In this document: positions 1-9,571 of the stretch, one piece after another
Layout of the letters: every line of letters starts with the position of its first letter
Numbering within the stretch: position 1 is the first letter of the stretch
Source: Symsagittifera roscoffensis
Taxonomy: Eukaryota; Xenacoelomorpha; Acoela; Convolutidae
Length of the DNA stretch: 64,000 bases
NCBI RefSeq assembly: GCF_963678635.1
Contig: NC_087070.1
Span: 40,615,831-40,679,830 of the forward strand
Direction: 5' to 3'
Notes under the pieces: generated by a model
Told to the model about the DNA's origin: nothing
Database searches by the model: none
Seen by the model: the letters and a program-made list of their open reading frames with translations, nothing else
Translations under genes and position numbers: made by a program

Positions 1-240
1 GAAATCCCAATTTTAGAATTCATCCACAACACTAAATTTAACCACAAATTATATAACTTAATCCAAAACACACCTTATGAGTTTGCAGTAGGCACTGAAG
101 AACTAACCACTATTAAGGCACTTCAATTGCTTTGGCCACTGCTTCAAACTAAAAATATCATCCGCATCTTAGCTAAACTACTAACAACTTCAGAACTAAT
201 TCACGATATCTTCCCCCACGGTTTTTTCCCCGACGACTAA
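1..240 (+). CDS. possible terminal coding exon of an unknown gene, cut by the left window edge
   Basis: Frame 1 is open from the first base to a TAA at 238-240, giving 79 sense codons in AT-rich DNA. The other two forward frames close within about 35 bases. The translated stretch has ordinary composition, with a leucine-rich helical-looking middle (LQLLWPLL) and an end reading HGFFPDD. The stop is followed at once by CAG and GTAAGT (241-249), an excellent 5' splice donor. That would suit a 3'UTR intron, or alternative splicing just after the stop. I do not recognise the protein. It could be chance, since 79 codons is short and there is no upstream context. Confidence 0.33.
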   Translation, partial: EIPILEFIHNTKFNHKLYNLIQNTPYEFAVGTEELTTIKALQLLWPLLQTKNIIRILAKLLTTSELIHDIFPHGFFPDD

Positions 241-2200
241 CAGGTAAGTATGAATTAAATGAATATAACTAACTAATTGAAATATTAAAAAACTCACCAT
301 TCTTTATTCATGTTTTCATTAGATTTTTAGCTTTCATCCCACAATCACCTACAAAAACCACAAAAGAAACAATAAAAATCACAATCTTCATCAAACAATT
401 TTAAAATTCTATTAATCTCCTACACTTATAAATTTCTAAATTTAATATCAGTGCAATAAATTCATCTATAATCTTTTCCCCCAAAGCAGTAAATCTAATT
501 ATGATGAAAATTTGTATCTTAAAATTCCCCCATAACTAGCAGTAAATTTCCAAATTCTATGCAGTAAATTAATAAAATGCAATTGCAGTACTAACCTTTT
601 GAAATTTTCTTTCATTCGCACAGAAATTCTATCCACACTCGCACAGCTCACCCACGAAGAATTGTTTAAAATAATGAATTTCAGTTTCAAGTTTTCACAC
701 TCAACAACTCTAACATACAATAACATGTTTCAAACTTTCCTTTAACCCGGTTGGAAAGGAATCATATACTAAACAAAACTAACCAACGCAGCTTACTAAA
801 TACCACAAATCATAGAATAACAGCATGACTTAGAAAAGGAAACCAACGGTACCCAAACCGGATTAACCCAGTTTAAAACTGGATAATTTATTCTTTTGAA
901 GACTATTACAAAGTCTTAGAAAGAAATAATAAAACACAAAAAAGTCGAAAGACAAACCCATACCACAAACAATTTGCTTTTTGGAAAAAGTACATAACCA
1001 ACAAGACATAAGTAAAACCACAACAAACCCAACATAAAACGTTGTCACATAACAGGACCCCTCACAAACACCGCATGAAATCATACTCCCACTCCTGGCC
1101 TAACCCACCAGGAAAGGACGTCCTGAGCATGCTCTATAGCCGGCCTAACCCACCGCGCTACATCCACGCTTTGTGACCACACCTTTATTTTTAATAAGAG
1201 CTACTCAAGGGTGAGTAACTCTTCAAAATAACCGAACTAAAACAAAAAGCTTTTGTGAAAACAACTAACTAAAATCATTATTAAAAAATATTAAACTAAT
1301 AAAAGTTTTATAAAATGTAAAATCACATGATGCAATATATAGATCAGAATACAACACCAAGGACGAACATCAAAAGACAAGACGACCTCACTACACTCGA
1401 GAGAGAATGACCAACTACAATCGATATGCCGCTCACAATCACAACTCAAAGGATTTAGAGTACGACTTGACTTCGCAGAAAAGGACTTCATTGAACTAGA
1501 CCAATGACCACCTCGATGTTCAAGTATACGTACAGATCCGAGTAACCAGGCATCCCCTCCACGCACAATCTCCACGCCATTCCCAAACTAGATCATACAC
1601 AAAAGAAGTTCTCCACGCAGAACAGAAAAACCTGACATAGCCAACCATTCTGGAATCAGAATTGACTTTGTTGAAGAGACTCAGTCGTCGTCACAAGAAG
1701 AAGCGAAAGAAAATTATGATGTTCGCCAAATACCAACGTCCATCATCCACCCTTGAATTACAGAAGAACTGTTCTAAAAAACTCTGTAAAACCCGGATGG
1801 GTGGAACCTGATCTAAACTATATTTTATGATTGGATAAATTAAATGTTTTACCAATGTAAAGTATTTAATATTAACCAATCATGATCCATCTAACTAACA
1901 ACCCACTTATTTGTAAGTGCTGAAGTTACTTGTAATTTCAGCACCAGAGAGATTTGAATTTAACTTAGAAATTAGTTGGACTCTCCCGAGCACTTCAGCA
2001 GCCGCAATAAACCAGTATACCCTAGATCTATTGAGCCTAGCAGAGACTAGTTAAACAACCTGAGACTAGATAGTATAAGAGTAAGATTAGGATCGGTATT
2101 AGACTAAGAAGTTGCACGAATCTATCCGGCCGAAAATAAGATAGCGTGACGAGCAGACGGTGTACCCTATCCGAAATTACTCTATGAGTTATACACTTCG
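241..2200. other. AT-rich stretch without a recognisable gene
   Basis: Short open frames on both strands look random, and none shows a domain. The stretch contains the possible donor at 244, a 15-bp palindrome at 868-882, two copies of a GGCCTAACCCACC motif at about 1099 and 1142, and a near-perfect hairpin at 1917-1944. I see no transposon ends, tRNA or conserved coding signal. Confidence 0.5.
1917..1944. repeat. 28-bp near-perfect palindrome (hairpin)
   Basis: The two 13-base arms, starting GTGCTGAA and ending TTCAGCAC, are complementary except at one position, which would be a G-U pair in RNA. Only TT lies at the centre. No oligo-T or gene is adjacent. It may be the end of an old transposon or chance. 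Confidence 0.4.
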
Positions 2201-2201
2201 G

Positions 2202-2715
2202 TCATAACTCATAAGCTACAACTTTGATTCGGCATCGGAACTCTACTTCTCTCGTTTTACTTGCGTTCACGAGATATGATAGCATATCCCACTTTACGAA
2301 GTCAACAATTCCCACCCCATCCGCATTGCCAACTTCGCTGTTTGTCCATTTGAATTCGTGGTTCATTTTCTCAGATAGTTTTTTTGGCATCTTGCATTCT
2401 TCGTTTTCCATTTCTAGTTTTGGGCTCCAAAATTTCGATCTGCAATTTCATGTGAACTTTCGCGCGCCATTCGTGTTCGTACACTCCTTCACAGTAAACA
2501 AAAAATTTGACAAAACTTTCCCGTTTCTCTTTCATTCGCGTCAATTCAATGTGGAATTTATAGTCGTTTACTCGTACTATTTCTGATTCTTTTAAAAAGC
2601 TTATTTTCCACTTTAAGCAATCCCTGTTAAATTTATAGACACAGGTTCCAGTTAAGTTTTTGGCTTTATAATTTTCCGTTTCAATTGCTTCAAGTCCTTT
2701 TTTGAATAGTTTCAA
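2202..2715 (-). pseudogene. decayed MATH-domain (MATH/BATH family) gene fragment
   Basis: Two overlapping minus-strand frames together resemble one MATH (TRAF-like) domain. The first, about 2715-2371, has the early strands (KWKISF, then FHIELTRMK, then VKFFVYCEG and HEWRAKVHMKLQIEIL). The second, 2411-2202, has the end (WTNSEVGNADGVGIVDFVKW, then YLVN and VEFRCRIKVV). The frame changes by one base in the overlap at 2371-2411, and a stop follows the domain, so this copy looks broken unless short introns rescue it. MATH proteins are substrate adaptors for cullin-3 ligases and form a large, fast-evolving family in Caenorhabditis. No BTB domain is visible. The 3' end of a LINE lies about 30 bases upstream of the domain start and has probably separated it from its own 5' part. 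Confidence 0.6.
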
Positions 2716-2776
2716 CTATCAACTTAAGGTTTTTTTCAGGTTTTATGATTATTATTATATTGGATTTAGTGATAAA

Positions 2777-5721
2777 TCACAAGGGGTTTCCCCCAAAGGT
2801 ATTTCTGTTAAAAACGAGTCTACAGTTGTTTCGATTGCAGTCACAAAAGGTAACCCAGGAGCAAGAATTGCTTTCATTGTAAAACGCATGGAAGTATTCC
2901 CAGAACCATTTCAACAAGTCCGATTTCAGGGTGGAGGAGAAAATATCAATGTCATCAGGTAAGCGATTTGCTGTTCTAGTAGCTTGGAACCAAAAATTTT
3001 GCTCACATAAACTTTTCAAGGGCCTAATGCTGGTAAAACTGACTATAGGACCATGTCGCAATACTCGAGGTCTCGTTTGGGTAGGTTCTTGCAGGGAAAA
3101 CCCTTGCGAAGGCCCTTCCCGTGAGTCCTGAGGTGAATGGAAGAATTGAATATGCTCGCTGAAGTTGTAATCAGAAGTAAAAAGGTGTTCAGTTGGATGT
3201 AATAGGCAACTGGAAGAACGTTTAGGAAGGTTAGAGCACTGGTGTAGCTCATGTGAGGGAGACACCACTTACAGAATTTTTTCTGTACGTTCTCTAGAAC
3301 TGATATGTTTGTCTTAGATAAGGCGCAACAATTTGATCCAAACAGCAAGGATGGAACAACCATGCTTTTGTAGAGGTTGAGTTTGCTGTAAACTGGCAGA
3401 CTCGACGTGTTTCTTTTGAGCATGTGGAGAACTTTGATGGATTTTGCGGCAACTGCTTTGAAATGATTGTTCCATTTAAGATCGCTACGAACAAGAATAC
3501 CAAGATCTTTTTGAACATCTGTTCGAGGAATCACTTCGCCGTTGAAGTTATATGCAGTATCGTTGTTTTTACCAAAATGGATGTGAGTACATTTTGCGAC
3601 GTTGAAGGGCATTTTATTAGCAACACTCCAATTATAAATTAGAGAAAGTTCAAACTGGAAAGAAGTCGAACTATTAGTCCGAATAAACTTGGAGTCGTCA
3701 GCTAGTAAAATAGGCTTCGAGTCAGCGCACGTTGATGGCAAGTCGTTAATGAAAAACAGGAATAGTAAAGCTCCAAGTACTGATCCTTGCGGAACCTCGC
3801 TAGTTACTTCAACTGGGCCAGATATTTTGTCTCCTACTTTAATTCTCTGAGAGCGGTTGTTCAAATATGATTTGATCAATTTGAGAAATTTTCCACGTAC
3901 ACCATATTGAAAAAGTTTGAATAACAATATCCCGTGGTCCACTTTATCGAACGCTTTCTCAAAATCGGTGTAAATAACATCAATGGAATTTTCATACTCA
4001 ATTTCTTTGTAAAGGTGATCGAGATATATCAAAAGTTGAATTTCGACAGATCTTCCTTTCCCAAAACCAAATTGTGCATTGTGTATCAAGGGCTTGAAAT
4101 GATTGTATAGACTTCGAAACATGCATCGTTCGAGGATCTTGGAAGATATATCAAGAAGAGAAATGGGTCTATAGTTGGTTACATTTCGCTTGTCACCTTT
4201 CTTGTGAATTGGTTTTACTATTGCGGTTTTCCATTGCTGTGGGAAGACACATGTCTGTTTGATCTTATTGAAAATTTGACTCAGGGAGTGGCATAGTGCA
4301 CTGGCGACATTTTTGAACAGCGCTGGGGGTAAATTGTCTGGTCCACGTGACTTAGTTACGTTGAGGTCAAGGCAAATCTCAAGAATAGATTCTTCCGAAG
4401 TATCAAAGGTATCAATGATTTGAAATTCGTGCGCTAAAAATTGGTTGCTTTGAATTGAGTCCTCATCATCTAATGATGATGATAAGATGAACACGCTAGA
4501 GAAGAAGGAAGCAAATAGATCAGCCTTAGACTGATCTGAGTAAGCACATAGTTTATCTAGATAAACGTATGACGGTATGGTCGTTGTCTTAAATGTTCGA
4601 AAATACTTGAAAAGCTGATTTTTACTCCTGTTGCTGGCTAGTTCATTCTCATAGTTTTCCTTGTCTTTTCCTGTCAAGACTGTAACCTTTTCATTCTGTT
4701 TAGTAGTTTTCGGATTCGATCGACCAAACTTTTTCTCAAAAGTATGCAAACGCTTTATCTCGTTCGATGTTGAGGATGTGATCCATGGAGGCAGCTCACT
4801 GCGGTGCTTCGTTCGAATGGGGACAGTTTTGGAGATTATATGCTGTAACCAGTCATACCATTCCGAGAGTAAAACATTAGGGTTTGACCAACAGTGACCT
4901 GTGAAGGGATTTCGCGATATCTGGAGCCTCATAGCTTCATAATTAGCTTTGGTGTAGCTGAAAACTTTTCCGGGTGTTGTACGCTTAGGCGAGTAAAGAA
5001 CTGAAGATATAACAAAGGCGACAGGTATATGATCTGACAATTTACTAATGTTGTCTGTTACAGGTTTGATGTCAAGAACATCTGTGCTAGGCGACACCAA
5101 AACCAAATCTAACGTTTTTTCACGTGTTGTAGGAAACTGAACAGATTGGGTAAGATTTAGTTTTTCAATGCTTGTAATGAATCTTTGTTCGTCGGGAAAT
5201 GTAGAAGAATAATCACGCCAGTCAATATCAAAGTTGAAGTCCCCACATATAACCACGTTTGAATATAAAGGGAAGACACTTTCAACATAAATAAAGAAGT
5301 GTTCAAGGAATTGGTGGTCTATAGCAAAGGGACTTGTCCTAGGAGGAAAGTAACAACAAACAAATAGCAAGGTTTCAGAAGTGGACGAGACTGTACAAGC
5401 TGTGCAATGGTGGACTATTTCATCAGGAAGGCGAACTGGTTCCGAACTATGTTCATTTTTTATTCCAATGAGAGTGCCGCCATGACTGGAGTGACCATGA
5501 TCGTTCATTTCACGGTCGGTTTGGTAAATATTGTATTGATTAAGAAATAGTTCAGAGTCACTTATCTCAGATGTTAGCCAGGTTTCGGTTAGGCATAAAA
5601 CGTCATGATTGCTCTTGAGAATACAATTTGCGAAAGAAGTTCTACGATTTATATTAATGAGGCTTCGTGTATTAAAGCATAGGGCGGATAACGGGTGGGT
5701 GTTGGAGGTGGTGTCAGATAG
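2777..5721 (-). pseudogene. LINE ORF2: APE-type endonuclease and reverse transcriptase
   Basis: The frame runs on from the ORF1 stop. Endonuclease motifs appear in order: LCFNTRSL, LTETWL (catalytic Glu), CYFPP, CGDFNFDIDW, TLDLVLVS and SDHIPV. Reverse transcriptase follows with RPISLLDI, FGFGKGRS, YTDFEKAFDKVDH, PQGSVLGALLF and INDLP, then LLADDSKF as the catalytic ADD box. The last ~95 codons lie in another frame (3050 down to 2777) and hold the usual LINE end (ANRLPDDI, then SWVTFCDC). A one-base shift therefore sits near 3050-3160. At about 980 codons in total the protein has normal length. ORF2p nicks DNA and copies the element's RNA at the nick. The internal ATG at 5508 is not the true start, because it falls inside the endonuclease fold. 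Confidence 0.85.
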
Positions 5722-5724
5722 TCA
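5719..5724 (-). promoter_or_regulatory. TGA CTA junction between LINE ORF1 and ORF2, candidate stop read-through site
   Basis: ORF1's last codons end in TGA at 5724-5722, and the very next codons (CTA TCT GAC ...) continue in the same frame into the endonuclease of ORF2 with no other stop. No ATG precedes the first conserved endonuclease residues (LCFNTRSL). UGA followed by CUA is an established high read-through context in animals. Translation of ORF2 by UGA read-through is therefore the simplest reading. Reinitiation without AUG, or a sense codon mutated to TGA, are the alternatives. Confidence 0.5.
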
Positions 5725-6740
5725 GTCTTCTAACTGAACTTTCACTCCATTCTTGAAGAGCTCGAGATTTTTAATTTTCAGGTCTTTGGGTTTAACATTT
5801 TCGTTGTCAATGAGAAATCTGCGTTTTTCTAGTAGCTTTTTCTCAATCTTGATTTCGTCTGGTTTCAGGGATTTTGACAGGTAAACTTTGTATACTTTTT
5901 GGTTGTAATTATTGGAGTAGTCTTTTAACTGGGTTGCTCTTGATAATAATCTTTCAGATACTAACTCGTTTTCAAATTTGACGATAATTGTCCTTGGTCG
6001 AGTGCTTTCAGGCTTGAATGGTCCAAGTCGCTTAATTGAAACAACAGGTTCATTAGTATCAATTCCTAGATGGGTTAAGACGCCATTTACATTTGTAACT
6101 TCATGCTCAAAAATATCCGATCTTTCAAAAAACGATTGAAGTCCGATAAGCTGCTGCCAATTTCTAATTCATCTCCTTGTCGCATTTTCTTATAATTTTC
6201 AATTTTTAGCAAACACCTGCTTTTTCGTTTCAACTCAGATAGTTCAGCGACCAAAGCATTTTTTACTATTTCTACATTTTCCAACATCAGCATTTTTTCT
6301 TTTGTCGTTTTCTCTATGAGCTCTTTTGTGCCTATAACGTCAATTTTTTTTAGTAATTCCAGTGCTTTTTCTTGTTTCCGACTTTTTGCGCTTTTTAACT
6401 TGTGGGCTGGATGATCCTGAACGCATTCAACACACATGTCCCGTTTACAATTGACACAAAAGAGCGTCAGTTTAGCTCGATGCTGTGAATAAAAATGTTC
6501 ACTCCGTTTATTTTTCTTAATTTGCAGAAGCTGTATGACATCTTCCAATTGATAGATTTGAATAGCAGATGACCTATTTGAGCCGAGAGCGCAAGCAGGA
6601 CAACGGACGGTCTCTTCTATTTTGATTTCATCAAGACAATTTCTACACATAAGATGTCCGCAAGCTAGGGACAATGGTTTCTTGAGTTCTTCTTGACAGA
6701 CAAGCCATCGCAAGAAATCAAAAATATTTTCAAATTCCAT
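5722..6740 (-). pseudogene. LINE ORF1 with TRIM-like RING, B-box and coiled coil, plus LINE C-terminal domain
   Basis: ORF1 starts at the ATG at 6740-6738. Residues about 12-50 form a RING finger (CGHLMCRNC, then CPAC). Residues about 82-113 form a B-box (LFCVNCKRDMCVEC, then DHPAHK). A charged helical coiled coil follows to about 190. After a one-base frame change near a T-run at about 6125-6132, the other frame gives a typical LINE ORF1 C-terminal domain (RPRTIIVKF, then KLLEKRRFLI, then KPKDLKIKN) and stops at 5722-5724. Two metal ligands look lost in this copy: the first RING Cys is Trp (TGG), and the first B-box Cys appears to be Tyr (TAT). LINE ORF1 proteins bind the element's RNA; a RING would suggest ubiquitin-ligase or self-assembly functions. 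The fusion with the C-terminal domain and its position next to ORF2 argue against a separate host TRIM gene. Confidence 0.7.
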
Positions 6741-7239
6741 TACACTGAAACTTGAAATAAAAATCTAAATTGTTGTGATAAATTTAAAAAGATTAAATGG
6801 GCTGGGCTTTTCTCACTGACTTTGATTATCTTACCAAAACATGCCGTCCCAGCAGTAGGTTGTACGACCTCAGGTTATTTCACTCCTTACTCTCTTTTTT
6901 TCTCGTTGCCAATTTTAAATCCCAATTGAAAGGATTCATAATCATGTGCTGTTGTTCCGACCAATTCAAAAATGGAGAGGCACTTTGTAATCCGGTGTGT
7001 TTTAGTTTTTTCCACGCAAAATTAGGTACCAAATATTTATAGGAATGGGTCGAGTGAAAGATCGTACTAAAGCCCTTTCAATCGTGATTTGAACATTTCA
7101 AAACATCGTGTTGAGAAAAACAAGATTGAATTTTTTTTACTTTTTCGTCTTAATTCGAGCAAATAGAGCAAGCGCAAAAACTTTATGTTAGTTTTTCATG
7201 TCAATTTTTTCTAACAAAGTTTTTGTCCAAATTACCTAT
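6741..7239. other. spacer between the LINE and the LTR-element array
   Basis: AT-rich, with one 81-codon open frame on the plus strand (6797-7042) that shows no recognisable domain. The part nearest 6741 may be LINE 5' UTR. The last ~40 bases resemble sequence that precedes the internal LTR sub-repeats (TTTTCTAACAA-like), so the array may begin slightly left of 7240. Confidence 0.4.
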
Positions 7240-9511
7240 TGTAACAGTCGCCTACTTCGGTCACATTTGAGGCTTAAGAAAAATAGGCCCTATAATCATT
7301 GGCTCAAGAGTCAGGGACACTATCGCTTGTGTTTTTCTACCTCAAAAACGGTCGGAGCCAATTCGGTTCACTTGCGACATGAGACTAGAACCCGTTACAG
7401 CTTAATGGCCACTACCAAAATACCCCCCCCCCCCACTCTACAAAATAAGAACGTCCCCATACTTAGGTCTCAAAAGACCCAAAATACAGGAACGCCGTTA
7501 AAAACAGGGTCAGAACAATCCGTTAAGTTACTTTTTATTGGACAGTGGAACTTTGATCCATATCAGATGGATCAACCTTAAACTCGCCTTACCTCAACAT
7601 ACTTATCATAAAATGCACTCGGGAAAAATTAATTAGGTACTTACATAGCAGCACACTTGAGAAACAGAGTAATTAAGCTAATTAATAACTCGAGCATGAA
7701 TATAATTGAATATGACTCGAGAAGTTTTCTAACAATGTTTTATGTAACAGTCGCCTACTTCGGTCATATATGAGGCTTAAGAAAAATAGGCTTTATAACC
7801 ATTGGCTCAAGAGTCAGGGACACTATCTCTTGTGTTTTTCTACCTCAAGAACGGTCGGAGCCAATTCGGTTCGCTTGCGACATGAGACTAGAACCCGTTA
7901 CAGCTTAAAGGCTACTACCAAAATATCTCCCCCACTCTAGAAAATAAGAACGTCCCCATACTTAGGTCTCAAAAGACCCAAAATACAGGAACGCCGTTAA
8001 AAACAGGGTCAGAACAATCCGTTAAGTTACTTTTTATTGGACAGTGGAACTTTGATCCATATCAGATGGATCAACCTTAAACTCGCCTTACCTCAACATA
8101 CTTATCATAAAATGCACTCGGGAAAAATTAATTAGGTACTTACATAGCAGCACACTTGAGAAACAGAGTAATTAAGCTAATTAATAACTCGAGCATGAAT
8201 ATAATTGAATATAACTCGAGAAGTTTTCTAACAATGTTTTATGTAACAGTCGCCTACTTCGGTCATATATGAGGCTTAAGAAAAATAGGCCCTATAACCA
8301 TTGGCTCAAGAGTCAGGGACACTATCTCTTGTGTTTTTCTACCTCAAGAACGGTCGGAGCCAATTCGGTTCGCTTGCGACATGAGACTAGAACCCGTTAC
8401 AGCTTAAAGGCTACTACCAAAATATCTCCCCCACTCTAGAAAATAAGAACGTCCCCATACTTAGGTCTCGAAATACCCAAAATACACGAACGCCGTTATA
8501 AACAGGGTCGGAACAATCCGTCAAGTTACTTTTTATTGGACAGTGGAACTTTGATCCATTTCAGATGGATCAACCTAAAACTCGCCTTATCTCAACATAA
8601 CAATCATAAAACACACTCGAGAAAATTGAATTAGGGACTCACATGTTGATGCACTTGAGCACAAGGAGTAATTAAATTGATAAGCAACTCGAGAATTAAA
8701 TAAGATAACTAGATAAGTTCAATACTAATCAGTTTTGATAACAGAAATAAGTTTTGACTCTAGAATTGGAGTTTTGTCTGAACCATTGGGACACTCAAGC
8801 TGTCCACCTTTCCGTTGAAGGTTCACTCTGGTTCGGTTCGAATAGCTGTACTCTCTTCTCGTGAATATCTCTTCCTATTTCAGGACAAGACGGCTCTACT
8901 CGTGTATTATTTTGTATCTGGAAATTGCGAATAGCAATTTCCTGCTGTTTTCTTAAGTATTTTCCCGCAATTGTAAATTCGGTCGTTCTGATTTTTTACT
9001 TTGTGTTTTCAGTTGGTGCGAGAAAACTGAGCATGACAGGCTCTAATCGAAATTTTGAAAATAAAAACTTCACTCCAAAATCACGCATTTTTGTGTCCCT
9101 CAAGGTCAAACTTCCAGATATGATCGACTGGCACATACTCCCCGGACTCAAGATCGATGTCCTCATCGCGTGCTGCCTCTGTCAAGGAATCCCCAGAAAC
9201 CCGAGTGTCACTCAAGATACAGTGCCAGTGGTCATTTACAGAAGTTTGCAGCAGACTTAAGTTTATCTACCTTCCAAAATTCACAACCATATAAAATTTT
9301 CACACTATCGCTAAACAGCGATCAAAATCTGCACACACCTGCACCTATGAATTCTCGCTTTTTAAGCTGGTAATTTAAAATTTCTTTTGTCCTATTCAAT
9401 CAGGAAATTGTCATGCAGCATTTTGATTTATATAATAGATATAGCATTTTAATAACAATATCTCATTTGTTAAAAATTCTTTTTGATGAACCCAGATTTC
9501 ATCCGAGTTCA
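7240..9511 (-). repeat. left LTR (3' LTR of copy A) with two extra sub-repeats
   Basis: The outer edge reads TGTAACAGTCGCC and the inner edge ends in CA at 9510-9511, next to a pyrimidine run (the polypurine tract on the minus strand). The full-length unit is 8242-9511 (about 1.27 kb). Before it stand two further copies of the LTR's outer ~500 bases, starting at 7240 and 7743 (spacings 503 and 499). The same sequence recurs at 26696 and 60892. Each sub-repeat contains a conserved hairpin and a homopolymer C-run of variable length. Confidence 0.75.
8532..8573 (-). promoter_or_regulatory. LTR hairpin followed by AATAAA, likely polyadenylation region
   Basis: Positions 8551-8573 form a 9-bp perfect inverted repeat (TTGATCCAT / ATGGATCAA) with a 5-base loop. 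On the minus strand it is followed 13 bases later by AATAAA (8537-8532). The same arrangement is at 26990-27031 in the middle LTR. A poly-A signal inside the LTR is expected for the R region. The hairpin's role is inferred only from its conservation. Confidence 0.45.
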
Positions 9512-9535
9512 CCCTCGAGCCCCCTCCCTCTCAAG
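9512..9535 (-). other. polypurine tract of copy A
   Basis: On the minus strand this is a G/A-rich run (CTTGAGAGGGAGGGGGCT) ending a few bases before the inner LTR edge, where TGAACTCGG begins. This is the expected place for the plus-strand primer. The corresponding tract of copy B is at 28736-28765. Confidence 0.5.
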
Positions 9536-9571
9536 TCTCAAGACTCTAGAATTTCCTTTTGAGCCACCGGC

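Larger units (their letters stand above)
2740..6740 (-). mobile_element. non-LTR retrotransposon (LINE), CR1/Sam-like, with RING/B-box ORF1
   Basis: The element reads right to left. ORF1 is at 6740-5722, ORF2 (endonuclease and reverse transcriptase) at 5721-2777, and a short 3' tail ends in an AT-rich ATAATAATAATC-type run near 2745-2760. That is a plausible simple-repeat 3' end for this class. No poly-A tail or clear target-site duplication is seen, and the 5' UTR edge beyond 6740 cannot be set. ORF1 and ORF2 each carry about one frameshift, so this copy is dead but fairly young. The APE-type endonuclease, the RT motifs and the Cys-rich end of ORF2 place it near the CR1/Jockey group, which includes the Sam elements of C. 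elegans. The clade call is by eye. Confidence 0.8.

Noticed and set aside
863-1084. 73-codon minus-strand ORF rich in aromatic residues, possible membrane peptide
   Set aside because: Composition is explained by AT-rich DNA; it has no homologue in the window and no splice or promoter context.
7198-7581. 127-codon plus-strand ORF as a host gene
   Set aside because: It lies inside the LTR sub-repeat and recurs with stops in the other LTR copies.
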